64,000 bases of DNA, from the NCBI GenBank assembly GCA_002309955.1, contig DBXQ01000102.1, positions 32,221-96,220 of the forward strand, given 5' to 3'. The translations under genes were made by a program, and so were the position numbers. This document shows, one piece after another, positions 15,308 to 24,681 of this stretch (position 1 is the first letter of the stretch; the number at the start of each line of letters is the position of its first letter). The notes below the pieces were generated by a model that ran no database searches, was not told where the DNA came from, and worked only from the letters and a program-made list of their open reading frames with translations. Source of the DNA: Bacteroidales bacterium UBA1208. Its GTDB lineage: Bacteria; Bacteroidota; Bacteroidia; Bacteroidales; P3.

Positions 15308-17176
15308 TTAGGGTTCGATGATGATTTTTTGTGCCGGGTCTGTGCCTATGCGTACCAGATAGAGGCCGGAGGGAAGGGGTTGGGTGATGGTTTGGGATGG
15401 CCCGTCGGGGGGTCGTGACAGGTATATCGGCTGCCCTTTGATGTTGTAGATGGTGATGGGTGCGGACTGATGGGTTTCTACGACAATGCGGTTGTCCTGC
15501 ACATGTATGCGGTTGTTTGTTTGTTCCGGTTGTATGGTGGCAAGGGTGGCGCTGTGGCCGAATGCGGGACGCAGCATCAGGGAGCCTCGCAGTATGGTGT
15601 TCTGCCATTCGGTGCCGGTGAGGTAGAAGATGTGTGCAGAGGCGTCGTTGTTGCGGTCGAACCCCAGATTGATGTAGTCGGCCGATGTCTGCTGCAGCCC
15701 TACATAGATGGTGCCGGAGCAGATCAGGGGCTCTTCGAGCAGGTATCGGACATAGCGGTTGAAGCCTTCGAAGAGTGGGCTGCGGCGGTCGCAGTCTCGG
15801 TAGATGATGTTGCCGGGGTGGCCGTTGTTGTCGTCCCACACGGTGATATAGAAACGGATGTTGTTGTTTCCGTTGGCATAGGCGCGGTTGAAATAGAGGT
15901 GCAGGGCGGTGAGGGTGTCTTCTGTGTTAAGGGTGAAGCGGCATGCCAGTCGGACATCGGGCGAGGTGGAGTTAAGTCCGTAGCCGTTTTCGGGAGTGCC
16001 GTCGTCGTAGGCGTAGTAGTTGTCGAATATTTGTGTAAAGACGATAGTGTCGTTTTGAGGGTGGTTGTCTCCGCTAACGCCTTCGCGCAATCCATGGACT
16101 ACGGTGTAGGAGGTGGGTCGGTGGTCGGTGGCTACGGGCAGGGTGAGGTCGAGTGGCGGCATGGCATGGGCTGCTGCGGTTTGATAGGAGTGGTTGCGCC
16201 AGTAAACGGGAGTGTTTTCCAGTCCTCCGTTATAGGTGGTGAGTGTTTGACCATTGTTGTCGTAGACGGTGTAGCTGTAGGTGGTGGCCAACTCTTCGGT
16301 GAAACGGTTGGTGATGGTGAGTGGCAGGGAGTCGCGCATGTCGGAGAGGGTGAACTGTCTTGCGGGCATGGCTTGGTAGTGCCGTAGCAGTGAGGGGGCG
16401 GGGTTGACAAAGGCCACGTCGCGCGAGGCGGTGTCGGCTTTGTGTCGGCCGACGTTAAGACTTATATAGTCGATATTCCATTGGTCGGCATTGCTCAGCA
16501 GGCCGGGTTTATTGTTGTTGTCCAAGCTGCAAAGATTGTAGAAGCGGAATTGAAAGCCGGCTCTGAGGTATCGGGTGTCGCGGATGGGGATGTCGTGGAA
16601 TTGCCAATAGGAGCCGGTGTGGGCAAATAGGGTATCGGCAGGATAGCCCCGGGTAGACCATACTCGTTCCCAGCAGCTGTCGGTGGGATTGAAGAATTCG
16701 AGTATGAGTGAGTCCTGTTTTTCGGGTGTGTCGCCTATGCGTTCCCACATGTTGCCGTATCCTCCTCCGGGAAGGTAGAAGAAACTCAGGTAGATGGAGT
16801 CGCTTGGGGAGATGGGACGCGAATAGGGGTGGAAGAGAGAGTCAAGCCTGATAGGACGCGACAATAAGGTGTCGCCGGTGAAGAGTTGTCCAGTTGCGGT
16901 GGGATATAGGTCTCCCTCTTCGTCGAAAGCGTCGAGGGTAGCCATGCCGATGGTGGGAGGGAGGGGTGCGTAGCCTTGGTTGACAAATGTGCCGCCCAGA
17001 TACCATAGCGAGCGGGACATGGCAGGTGAGGAGAAGTCGTCGAAGAATGGCAGTTCTACAAGGGTGTCGTTTTTGGGTTGGGGTGTGTGCTGCCGACACA
17101 AGGGGAGTAGCACTTCTTGTGCGGCAAGGGTGTTGCCGAGCAAGAAAAGCAGCAGTATGGCGACGATGCGTTGCAT
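15308..17176 (-). CDS. T9SS cargo protein with C-terminal sorting domain
   Basis: A 622-residue secreted protein. The start at 17176 (MQRIVAILLLFLLGNTLAAQ) gives a signal peptide and lies one base after the stop of the PASTA gene, so translation is probably coupled; the longer frame to 17245 is rejected. The body has beta-rich segments with LPFFDDFSSPAMSRSLWY, a start typical of MAM-like or choice-of-anchor domains in surface proteins, and repeated aromatic strands. The last 80 residues match a type A T9SS sorting domain (ITIYNIKGQPIYL, LPSGLYLVRIGTDPAQKIIIEP), directing export and surface attachment. The specific function is not recognisable. Confidence 0.85.
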   Translation of the reverse strand: MQRIVAILLLFLLGNTLAAQEVLLPLCRQHTPQPKNDTLVELPFFDDFSSPAMSRSLWYLGGTFVNQGYAPLPPTIGMATLDAFDEEGDLYPTATGQLFTGDTLLSRPIRLDSLFHPYSRPISPSDSIYLSFFYLPGGGYGNMWERIGDTPEKQDSLILEFFNPTDSCWERVWSTRGYPADTLFAHTGSYWQFHDIPIRDTRYLRAGFQFRFYNLCSLDNNNKPGLLSNADQWNIDYISLNVGRHKADTASRDVAFVNPAPSLLRHYQAMPARQFTLSDMRDSLPLTITNRFTEELATTYSYTVYDNNGQTLTTYNGGLENTPVYWRNHSYQTAAAHAMPPLDLTLPVATDHRPTSYTVVHGLREGVSGDNHPQNDTIVFTQIFDNYYAYDDGTPENGYGLNSTSPDVRLACRFTLNTEDTLTALHLYFNRAYANGNNNIRFYITVWDDNNGHPGNIIYRDCDRRSPLFEGFNRYVRYLLEEPLICSGTIYVGLQQTSADYINLGFDRNNDASAHIFYLTGTEWQNTILRGSLMLRPAFGHSATLATIQPEQTNNRIHVQDNRIVVETHQSAPITIYNIKGQPIYLSRPPDGPSQTITQPLPSGLYLVRIGTDPAQKIIIEP

Positions 17177-17177
17177 G

Positions 17178-18065
17178 TTACCAGTCCCAGCCTTCGTCAA
17201 AGTCCATGTCTTCTTCGGTGGTGTAATAGTCGTCGTATTCGTCATAGGGGGTGGTGAAGATTTGTGTGGAGTCGACCTTGAAGTTGGAGATGATACGTTC
17301 TATATCGGCTTCGGTGGCGTCGCAGTACCACACTTCGACTGCGGTGCCCAGAGGGTAGCGCGTAACACCGGTGTAGTCTGGATAGAGTTTATAGCATACG
17401 GCACTGTTGCGGTCGGTGACTTCATCCCAGTGTTCTATGCCTACATTGAGCGAGGCGGAAAGAATTCCGCGGCGTGTTTTGGCGGGAGCCTGTCCGATGA
17501 CGAAGGGGACGCGGGTTCCCACGGGTTTTTCGCCAATGCCTACAGTGAGGTCGACGGCTGCTCCTTGATCCATTTTTTCACCTGCGTATACCATTTTGCC
17601 TTTGCAGGTGGCTTCGAGAATCATGTTTCGGTATGGACTGTCAACAAACTTAAGCTTTCCACAGCGCAGGCCAGATGCTTCGAGTGCGGAAACAGCACTG
17701 CGCACAGTCATGCTGGACAGCTCGGGTAGCACTACGTCTGCAGGAGTATATGTGCTGACGGTGACGTAGACTTTGCGATGGGTTTTGACCATGGTGCCGG
17801 GTTTGGGGTCTTGTTGCAGCACTATGCCGCCTTCTTTCTCGGCATCATAGACAGAGTCGATGATTACATAGGTGAAGCTTAAGGGGTTGTCCTTTTTGAG
17901 CTGGGAAAGGGATATGCCATAGTAGTCGGGCAGCTCGTATTCTTTTCCCTGACGGGCAATGGCTTTGATAAGCAGGAATGCCAGTACCACAATAATGACT
18001 GACACAGCAAGCATATATAGCAAATGCTTGATGAGGGGGTGCCGTTTGAAGAAGTTATTGCTCAT
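17178..18065 (-). CDS. PASTA domain membrane protein
   Basis: A 295-residue protein with a cytoplasmic N-terminus (MSNNFFKRHPLIKH), one membrane helix at about 14-36, and two to three periplasmic PASTA domains (DYYGISLSQLKKDNPL to VYVTVST; VVLPELSSMTVRSAVSALEASGLRCGKL split over the second; VPFVIGQAPAKTRRGI in the third). The tail is highly acidic and Tyr/Asp rich (DEYDDYYTTEEDMDFDEG). PASTA domains bind peptidoglycan or muropeptides; unlike Firmicutes homologues there is no kinase domain. In many Bacteroidota such a gene lies by rluD-type genes as here. A role in cell-wall growth is inferred. Confidence 0.88.
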   Translation of the reverse strand: MSNNFFKRHPLIKHLLYMLAVSVIIVVLAFLLIKAIARQGKEYELPDYYGISLSQLKKDNPLSFTYVIIDSVYDAEKEGGIVLQQDPKPGTMVKTHRKVYVTVSTYTPADVVLPELSSMTVRSAVSALEASGLRCGKLKFVDSPYRNMILEATCKGKMVYAGEKMDQGAAVDLTVGIGEKPVGTRVPFVIGQAPAKTRRGILSASLNVGIEHWDEVTDRNSAVCYKLYPDYTGVTRYPLGTAVEVWYCDATEADIERIISNFKVDSTQIFTTPYDEYDDYYTTEEDMDFDEGWDW

Positions 18066-18134
18066 AATTGTATGTAATAACGCTGGACGTGGTGTTTTAT
18101 TGTTCGGTGCAGGCAGAGTTTTTGCCAGTGGCGG

Positions 18135-19469
18135 TCAAGACACAATCTCGCCTTTGAGGGTGGCAGCGGTGCAGTCGGTGACTTTTACGTTGATGTATTG
18201 TCCGGGTTGTGCATTGCGACGGTCGAAAACGATGACTTTGTTTTGGCTATTGCGGCCAAAGAGTTGTTCTTTGCTGCGGTGCGACACGCCCTCTACCAAT
18301 ACTTCAAAGGTCTTGCCTATTTCTTTGCGGTTGTTTTCGAGTGCAATCTGTCCTTGCAAGGCGATGATTTCTTCGAGACGCCGGGTTTTCTCGGCTTCGG
18401 GGATATCGTCTTGCAGGTGTTTGGCGGCGTAGGTGTCGGGACGCATGGAGAATTTGAACATGTAGGCGTAGTCGTAGCGCACTTTGCGGAACATGTCGAG
18501 GGTCATTTGGTGTTCCTCCTCGGTTTCGGTGCAGAATCCGGCGATGACATCGGTTGTGATGGAGCAGTCGGGCATGTAGCGGCGGATGGCTTCGATGCGG
18601 TTCAGGTACCATGCAGAGTCGTAGTGGCGGTTCATGAGTTTCAGCATACGGTCGCTGCCGCTCTGTACGGGCAGGTGGATACATTTGCATATGTTGCTAT
18701 GCGAGGCCATTACTTCAAGGAGTTTGTCGCTGAGGTCTTTTGGGTGCGAGGTGGCGAAACGGACACGGAGCAGAGGGCTTATTTCGGCTACGCGATGCAT
18801 CAGTTCAGGAAAATCAACGGAGGTGGAGCTGTCGGCTGGGTTGTGGAAACGGTAGGAGTTGACATTTTGTCCCAGTAGGGTTACTTCTTTATAGCCTTGT
18901 TCGAAAAGTGAGCGAGCTTCGGCGATGATGGTTTCGGGGTCGCGGCTGCGTTCGCGCCCACGGGTGTATGGCACTACGCAGTAGGCACAATAGTTCTGGC
19001 ATCCTCGCATGATGGAAATATAGGCCGATATGCCATTTGAGCCCAGACGTACGGGTTCGATGTCGGCATAGGTCTCGGTAGTGCTGAGTTCGGTTTCGGC
19101 TGCTTTGACTCCTCCTTGGCGTACTTGTTTAAGAAGGCTGGGAAGTTGACGGTAGGCGTCGGGACCTACTACGAAACTGACGTTCTCCTCTTCTACCATC
19201 AATTGGCTTTGCAAACGTTCGGCCATGCAGCCCAGTATGCCTATGCGCAGTTGTTTGTGGCGCAGTTGCAGGGCTCGCAATTCGTGTAGGCGTTTTCGGA
19301 TGCGTTGCTCGGCGTTGTCGCGGATGGCGCAGGTATTGATGAGTATGTAGTCGGCTTGTTCAATGTCGTTCACAACAATGTGCCCCTCTTTTTGGAGCAA
19401 GGAGGCAACAATTTCACTGTCGGCAAAGTTCATTTGGCAGCCGTAGGTTTCGATGTAGATGTTGGACAT
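18135..19469 (-). CDS. miaB: tRNA-2-methylthio-N6-dimethylallyladenosine synthase MiaB
   Basis: A 444-residue radical SAM methylthiotransferase. The N-terminal cluster domain starts IETYGCQMNFADSEIVAS and carries INTCAIRDNA and GILGCMAERL. The radical SAM motif is CQNYCAYC (near residue 155) in MRGCQNYCAYCVVPYTRGRE. A C-terminal TRAM domain ends the protein (EVLVEGVSHRSKEQLFGRN, VIVFDRR). It adds the methylthio group to i6A37 in tRNAs reading UNN codons, which supports reading-frame fidelity. Length and motif set match the family. It is in the same minus-strand block as the PASTA and T9SS cargo genes (69-base gap). Confidence 0.97.
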   Translation of the reverse strand: MSNIYIETYGCQMNFADSEIVASLLQKEGHIVVNDIEQADYILINTCAIRDNAEQRIRKRLHELRALQLRHKQLRIGILGCMAERLQSQLMVEEENVSFVVGPDAYRQLPSLLKQVRQGGVKAAETELSTTETYADIEPVRLGSNGISAYISIMRGCQNYCAYCVVPYTRGRERSRDPETIIAEARSLFEQGYKEVTLLGQNVNSYRFHNPADSSTSVDFPELMHRVAEISPLLRVRFATSHPKDLSDKLLEVMASHSNICKCIHLPVQSGSDRMLKLMNRHYDSAWYLNRIEAIRRYMPDCSITTDVIAGFCTETEEEHQMTLDMFRKVRYDYAYMFKFSMRPDTYAAKHLQDDIPEAEKTRRLEEIIALQGQIALENNRKEIGKTFEVLVEGVSHRSKEQLFGRNSQNKVIVFDRRNAQPGQYINVKVTDCTAATLKGEIVS

Positions 19470-19536
19470 GTATGTTTAGGATAATGATAAAGTGTTAATT
19501 TTCTGCGCATGTGGTTGGAGGGACATGCTATTGCTG

Positions 19537-22500
19537 TTAGGGGATGATGACTTTGGTGGCGGGCAATGTGCCAATGCGTACAATATAGAGTCCTGGCCGC
19601 AGGGGTTGGGTTTCGGTACGGAGGGTTTCCGTGCTTTGTAGGCTGCCGCGTTGCAGTAAGAGCTGTCCCATGATGTTGTATATGGTCACAGGCAGATTTG
19701 CTGGAGATTCGGTGACGATGCATTGGCCCAGCGTATAGACTTTGGTGAAGAAGGCAGGGATGGGATTGTCAATGTTTTCGGGACGACCTTGGGCAAAGGT
19801 TGCAGTGATGGTGGCATTGCCAGTGATGGTGATGGAGTGGGGGTTGTCAGTGGCTCCGTCGGACCATTGCACAAAGTGGTAGCCTTCGTTTGGGAGGGCT
19901 CCCAGTTGAACCACGGTGCCTTTTGGAAAGATGCCGTTACCGGCGGCAGCACCCATGGTGGGATTGGCAGAGCGAACGGCAAGTTGGTAGTAGGAGGTGG
20001 TATCGTAGTAGTATTGTTCGTGGATGACGATGTAGAAGGTGTCGTGTTCGTCACGGGGCATCCAAAGGGTATCGCGTGTGGTGACCGTAATGGTATCAAT
20101 ATGGCTTACCCAAAGGGTGTCGTGCAGAGTGATGTTTACAGTTTGATGGATAGTACGCCATACGGTGTCGCGCAACACGATGGTGTCGTGGATAAGAATT
20201 AGTGATTTAGATCGAATGTCAGAGCCTTTGGCAAAGTAGGCGTTGAAGAGGATGTCGCTGTTGACGGTGATGGTTCGGGGATTGTCGGTGTTGCCGTCCA
20301 TCCAATGGCTGAAATGGTAGCCGGGATAGGCCAGTGCGGCAATCTCGAGCCGTGTCCCTTTTAGGAAGAATCCGCTGCCCGAGGTATTGCCTCGGGTTAT
20401 CTCGTTGGGCAGTACGGCTACCTCATAGGTGCTGGGTTGGAAGAAGGTAGTATCGAGTACGGTCTGTTCTACAGTGTCGATGAGCGAGAAGAAAAGCGTA
20501 TCGTAGACGGTGGTGTATAGGGTATCGTGATAGGAGTGGGTCAGAGTGTCGTGTATCCAGTGGATGAGGGTGTCGTAAACGATATGGTCAAGGGTGTCGT
20601 GGACAGAAATGTAGACGGTGTCGCGTATTATAGTATCGGAACCCAGGGTATCGTATACCGTGATATCGTCGACAAAGAGGTGGTATTTGTAGTTGGAATA
20701 ATAGTTGATGGCTACATAGCGGGCTTCGGCGGGAACGGTGACCACGCTTTGCTGCCAGTCATTCGTTGAGACAGCGACATCGGCGATGGTGTTGGTGAAA
20801 GATTCGACAGCGTTGTTGGTGGTAGAGTATTGTATTTTGAAGTTTTCGGTTGAGTTGTGGGAACGACGGTACCAAAAACTCATCTGTAAGGGACGGGTAT
20901 GCTGCAGGCAGGGGGATATGAGGTATTGGTTATAGTCGGAGGCAGTGTAAAAGCTGGAGAAGCGGAACTGATAGTTGCCGCTATGGGGGTATATGCTGTT
21001 TTCGGTTCCAGTGACACCCAGTTCTTGGAGATTTTCAGTGCTGATGCTTTCGGTCGTCCAACAGCCGTTGTCGCCCTCTTCAAAACCCTGTTCCAAAGGG
21101 AATGTGTGTACTGTACCGCAGGCAGGATTGCCATTGGGATTGAAAGTGAAGGTGACACTGCTGTTATTGGTACCGGAGAGATGAATGTTGGTGATTCTGA
21201 AAGAAGAATCGGGGGTGCCGTCGCAAAGATAGGGGTAGGGGTTGGTGCCGATATGGAAGGCATGTCGGCTGGAAATTCCCAAGGCGGCTTGCGCAATAGT
21301 GCCGTTGACAGTGTCAATGTTGCTGTTGGGACGGAAGAGCCATAGTTGATGAGGAATGGAATAAAAATTAAAGTTAGCGTTATCGGCAGTGCTTCTGTCG
21401 TTATAGCGCCATATCAGAAGTCCTTGGTTTGGAATAGATGCGTCGAAGGTGTCGGCATTGTTGCGGTATTCAAGTATGTACCACTGATGGGGTGCTGCCG
21501 CAGCGATTTTTACAGCATTGTTGGGACCTGAAGCCAGTGATTGAAGGGTGTATTCACCCGAATCCTCGATGAGGGGGATGCTGTCTATCCAATTTAGATA
21601 GTGGTATTTGAAGAACGAATTGGTTTGTTGTGGGGGAGTCTGGTTGCTGTTCATCAAATCCCATGCACCTCCAGGCGACACATTGGTGTAGCTGTCGTAA
21701 TGATAAAGGTCGGGGGCACCCAAAGTGTGTGTCATTTCGTGACACAAGGTGCTTACGCTGAAGTAGTGCGACCCGCTTCCTGCCAACTGCAGATTATAGG
21801 TCCAGATTCGTTTGTTGCCAAGGGTTACAGTGCGGTCGTAGAGAGACCATTTATGAGGCCAAAGTAGGTCGTTCCAAGCGGTAAACGTGCCGCTCACTAT
21901 AAAACATATGTTATCCACTTTGCCATCGTTGTCCATGTCGAGATTGGGCAAGGATGACACTGCACAGTTGGCATTGATCCAGCTGACGGCATTCTGCAAG
22001 AGGGTGAATTCGCGGTTGCGCCTTGATGTGTCGTTGGTGTAGCCTATCGGATTGGTGACAGCGTTGTATGGTTTAAAATAATTGCGTACATGCATGTCCT
22101 GATAGGAAAGCACAAAGTCGGCGCTTGGGGTCGGCAAATAATGGGTCACTACCCGCAGGTTACCGTAGCTGGTGTAGTGGAAGTAATTGAAAAGAGACTC
22201 GTTGCCAGCTGTGCTGTCGTTGAACATGGAGTCAATAGTACTGAAAGAGGAAGACGTACAAGTGTCTTCATCGGCAAAACGGATAAAAATGACTATGTTG
22301 TTCAGTATCCCGTGGTTGGCTCCGCTGGTCTTGGGTGCAACAGACAGTGAATCCTCTGGCACTTTCCAGGCGTCGTGGCGGCTGCGCAGATAACGCTTAG
22401 TGGGCATCAGGTTGGGACGCAGTCCAGCCTTGGCGGGGTCGTCACGTCCCGGCAGCAGGGTGGTGGCACAGAGACCCTCGGGAATCACACCCACCTGCAG

Positions 22501-22746
22501 TGGGTCGACCATGGGGTCTGTATCGGTGCTCTGTCCGGCATAGACATACTGTCTGGTTTGTGGGTTTTGAACTATTGTGAAACCTTCCGAATCGTGGAGC
22601 CAATGATAAAACTCATCGCCACTGACAAAACAATGTAGTGTGTCGCCATTGGGCTGAACCACTGTTGTGGGTGCAAACCGCACAGGTGCGGCCATGCACC
22701 ATGCCCACAAGGTCAAACTAAAGATAAGGAATAATAATTTGCGCAT
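19537..22746 (-). CDS. M6-family metalloprotease with octapeptide repeats and T9SS sorting domain
   Basis: A 1069-residue secreted protein. A signal peptide (MRKLLFLIFSLTLWAWCMAA) is followed by an M6/immune-inhibitor-A-type domain; the zinc site HEMTHTLGAPDLYHYD is at about 336-351. Then come a beta-sandwich, two InlB-like (Listeria-Bacteroides) repeats (about 775-835 and 925-995, each with YHFxxWxDGxTDNP), and two arrays of octapeptides of the form DT[LV]-x5 (about 708-766 and 851-905). The last 70 residues are a T9SS sorting domain (PVTIYNIMGQLLLQRG, LRPGLYIVRIGTLPATKVIIP). The protease probably acts outside the cell on proteins. The repeat arrays look like rigid stalks. It lies 51 bases after the T9SS plug gene. 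Confidence 0.9.
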   Translation of the reverse strand: MRKLLFLIFSLTLWAWCMAAPVRFAPTTVVQPNGDTLHCFVSGDEFYHWLHDSEGFTIVQNPQTRQYVYAGQSTDTDPMVDPLQVGVIPEGLCATTLLPGRDDPAKAGLRPNLMPTKRYLRSRHDAWKVPEDSLSVAPKTSGANHGILNNIVIFIRFADEDTCTSSSFSTIDSMFNDSTAGNESLFNYFHYTSYGNLRVVTHYLPTPSADFVLSYQDMHVRNYFKPYNAVTNPIGYTNDTSRRNREFTLLQNAVSWINANCAVSSLPNLDMDNDGKVDNICFIVSGTFTAWNDLLWPHKWSLYDRTVTLGNKRIWTYNLQLAGSGSHYFSVSTLCHEMTHTLGAPDLYHYDSYTNVSPGGAWDLMNSNQTPPQQTNSFFKYHYLNWIDSIPLIEDSGEYTLQSLASGPNNAVKIAAAAPHQWYILEYRNNADTFDASIPNQGLLIWRYNDRSTADNANFNFYSIPHQLWLFRPNSNIDTVNGTIAQAALGISSRHAFHIGTNPYPYLCDGTPDSSFRITNIHLSGTNNSSVTFTFNPNGNPACGTVHTFPLEQGFEEGDNGCWTTESISTENLQELGVTGTENSIYPHSGNYQFRFSSFYTASDYNQYLISPCLQHTRPLQMSFWYRRSHNSTENFKIQYSTTNNAVESFTNTIADVAVSTNDWQQSVVTVPAEARYVAINYYSNYKYHLFVDDITVYDTLGSDTIIRDTVYISVHDTLDHIVYDTLIHWIHDTLTHSYHDTLYTTVYDTLFFSLIDTVEQTVLDTTFFQPSTYEVAVLPNEITRGNTSGSGFFLKGTRLEIAALAYPGYHFSHWMDGNTDNPRTITVNSDILFNAYFAKGSDIRSKSLILIHDTIVLRDTVWRTIHQTVNITLHDTLWVSHIDTITVTTRDTLWMPRDEHDTFYIVIHEQYYYDTTSYYQLAVRSANPTMGAAAGNGIFPKGTVVQLGALPNEGYHFVQWSDGATDNPHSITITGNATITATFAQGRPENIDNPIPAFFTKVYTLGQCIVTESPANLPVTIYNIMGQLLLQRGSLQSTETLRTETQPLRPGLYIVRIGTLPATKVIIP
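20452..20624 (-). repeat. DNA encoding seven DT[LV]-x5 octapeptide repeats
   Basis: Within the M6 protease gene, 24-bp units encode DTV YISVH, DTL DHIVY, DTL IHWIH, DTL THSYH, DTL YTTVY, DTL FFSLI, DTV EQTVL, with period exactly eight residues. A second, less regular array lies at 20031-20194. The DNA units diverge, so the repeat is kept at protein level. Confidence 0.85.
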
Positions 22747-22797
22747 CGTATGACTTTAATATTAGTGTTTAAAATATATTACTTCAATCCGTATTAT

Positions 22798-24078
22798 TCA
22801 ACGCGAGCGTCCTATGGCAACTAAACGATCGTAGCGGTCGTTGGCACCACGGTAATAGACAAAGGCTGTGTAGCGATTAGGGGTTTCGAAATGGTCGCCT
22901 TCCAGCACATTGGTGGCTCCCTCGGTTTCGCCTACGGGTACGAACAAAAGCTGGTAGGAATAGTATCCCTGTTTCAGGTGCAGCCGCAGGGTGTAGGCTT
23001 TCAGATCCGGACGGTATTCCATGCGAGAATGCTCATCTAAGCACCAGTTGGTGAGTTCGCCGGCCACATGCACACTCCCGTTCATAAACGGGTAGCGCAT
23101 GGGCAGTAAGAAATGGACCCACACATAGTCGGCTTCGGTCTGCTTGTTGGTGCGATCCCAAACGTTCACTTTCATGCCTCCGCAGAGAACTTCCTCCGCT
23201 ATGAAATTGGCTTTCGATCGGTCTTCGAGGGGTTTCAGCGTGGCATACCATTCGCCGCCATAGTCGGCTATCTGTGCCACATTATAGGTGGCTGTGCGAA
23301 TATTGCTTATATCAAACCATCTGAAAGTGTTGCCGCAGGCAAACACATTTTCGGGTTTATGGCGGTAGCACAGCGAACTCCCTTCGAAACCGCCGAAAGG
23401 AAGCCATCGCATATTGTCTGTACGACCGTTTTGCTGCACCAATACATGGCACCACGCTGGATTAAGCGTCGGCCACGGAACGTCGCCACGGTAATCGCGG
23501 TTCTCCGACACCGTCACATCCACTTCACGGCGCTCCCTCACGCTGCCCCCGTCGTAAGGACTCACCACCGCCACATCGGCTTTTAGGCTACCCTCAGTCA
23601 CATAAAATCTCCGGGTAAACAAAATGCGGTCAGGCTCCTCTTGGTCGAAAACAGTCACTACATAATTCCCCGACACCAACAATTGGCTATGCTTGCCAGG
23701 GATGTATTGAAAATAATTAACATAGTCGGTCAGTGTGGTGAACGAACTGTTGTAACCTTCTATGGCTTCCTCTTCAAATCCGTTTATATATTCGTAGGGA
23801 TCCAGTTCGTCGCGTTGCCAACGGCTGTCGCAATGCTCTATACGGTAACGGTAACTCCCCACCTCAGCATCCAGAACATCGAAACGCAACAGTAGCCGGT
23901 CTTCGCTACCTAACGACAAGACAGGGGATTCTCCCTCCACACCGCCGCGGCACAACACTACCGTCTTCACCTGCGCAGACCAGATAGAGTCAGTCACTAT
24001 TTGGGCATACAAACCCAATCCTTCCGACAGTGGGAGCAATACTAATAATATGAGAAACAATATAATATATTTATTCAT
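22798..24078 (-). CDS. Type IX secretion system plug protein (DUF5103)
   Basis: A 426-residue protein of the DUF5103 family. The start at 24078 (MNKYIILFLILLVLLPLSEG) gives a signal peptide and sits 30 bases after a canonical promoter; the frame to 24231 is rejected. The N-terminal domain shows LGSEDRLLLRFDVLDAEVG, YRYRIEHCDSRWQRDELDP and YINGFEEEAIEGYNSSFTTL; the C-terminal domain is Ig-like with VHVAGELTNWCLDEHSRMEY and YQLLFVPVGETEGATN. This family was identified as the plug that closes the periplasmic side of the SprA/PorW outer-membrane channel. Its cargos include two proteins encoded downstream in this block. It is likely the promoter-proximal gene of the minus-strand operon. Confidence 0.9.
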   Translation of the reverse strand: MNKYIILFLILLVLLPLSEGLGLYAQIVTDSIWSAQVKTVVLCRGGVEGESPVLSLGSEDRLLLRFDVLDAEVGSYRYRIEHCDSRWQRDELDPYEYINGFEEEAIEGYNSSFTTLTDYVNYFQYIPGKHSQLLVSGNYVVTVFDQEEPDRILFTRRFYVTEGSLKADVAVVSPYDGGSVRERREVDVTVSENRDYRGDVPWPTLNPAWCHVLVQQNGRTDNMRWLPFGGFEGSSLCYRHKPENVFACGNTFRWFDISNIRTATYNVAQIADYGGEWYATLKPLEDRSKANFIAEEVLCGGMKVNVWDRTNKQTEADYVWVHFLLPMRYPFMNGSVHVAGELTNWCLDEHSRMEYRPDLKAYTLRLHLKQGYYSYQLLFVPVGETEGATNVLEGDHFETPNRYTAFVYYRGANDRYDRLVAIGRSR

Positions 24079-24107
24079 ATAAACAAAGAAAGCACAAAAT
24101 GCCTCTG

Positions 24108-24139
24108 CAAAGATACGAATAAAAATTAAAACCATCAAA
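24108..24139 (-). promoter_or_regulatory. Canonical promoter of the T9SS plug gene
   Basis: On the minus strand TTTG (24139-24136), a 20-base spacer and TATCTTTG (24115-24108) match the Bacteroidota consensus. It lies between the plug gene and the integrative element. Confidence 0.85.
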
Positions 24140-24403
24140 AATAAGCACGAAAGAGCTTTTTGTAAAGGTGACGAAAGTCCCCACTGGGGGATTTCAATTG
24201 TGAAGAGGAAAAAATGAAAGCCCATCTTCAATACGCAGAATACACTCCGTCAATAGTTGTTCTATGTTGATTCACCGTAGAACAACCGTCCCGAAAATGT
24301 CATCGGAACACAAGTGCGTTTCCTTCTGTCGTAGGTTCCTTAATGAGCGATTTGGATTTTAAGGGGAATGTTGAACAGCTGGAGAAGTTTGTTTAATGTA
24401 TCA

Positions 24404-24430
24404 AATAAAAAAGCCTGCATTTCTGCGGGC
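24404..24430 (-). terminator. Displaced native terminator of the tRNA-Val operon
   Basis: The hairpin GCCTGCA/TGCGGGC (24413-24419 with 24424-24430) has a U-run in minus-strand RNA. It abuts the left attachment core, so before insertion it would have followed the tRNA-Val(CAC) gene directly. The element carries a replacement at 29603-29626. Confidence 0.75.
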
Positions 24431-24441
24431 TTTCTATTTTG

Positions 24442-24456
24442 GTGGTCTGTGGCAGA
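24442..24456. repeat. Left attachment core (15-bp direct repeat)
   Basis: GTGGTCTGTGGCAGA is identical to 29631-29645 inside the tRNA-Val 3' end. At this end it also forms the left arm of a 19-bp palindrome (24442-24460). Confidence 0.8.
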
Positions 24457-24514
24457 CCACTAAACACCGATACAATTTATTGTGTTTCAGTGTTTGCAGC
24501 CGTTGAAAAACTTA

Positions 24515-24551
24515 TCGAGTAACAAACGGGAAACAAAATTGTACCTTTATA
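24515..24551 (+). repeat. Left arm-type direct repeat of the element
   Basis: TCGAGTAACAAACGGGAAAC followed by a GTACCTT-ending segment; matches 29481-29516 in the same orientation with a few differences. Position, 59 bp inside the left core, fits an integrase arm-binding site. Confidence 0.65.
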
Positions 24552-24681
24552 GGCTTTCGGGCTGCTGTTTTTAACTCTCAAAAACGGTGCAAAAATACAA
24601 CTTTTTTCTCAATATTGCATAACTTCATCCAATATAAACAAAGAAAGCCCCGAATAGGGGCTGTTCTATGCGTGTGGGTGG

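Noticed and set aside
15470..16387. 305-codon plus-strand frame in the T9SS cargo gene
   Set aside because: Val/Gly-rich shadow. The minus-strand frame has a signal peptide and T9SS domain.
24300..24396. Short plus-strand frame ending MSDLDFKGNVEQLEKFV
   Set aside because: Possibly a gene remnant left of the element, but there is no clear start, promoter or family match.
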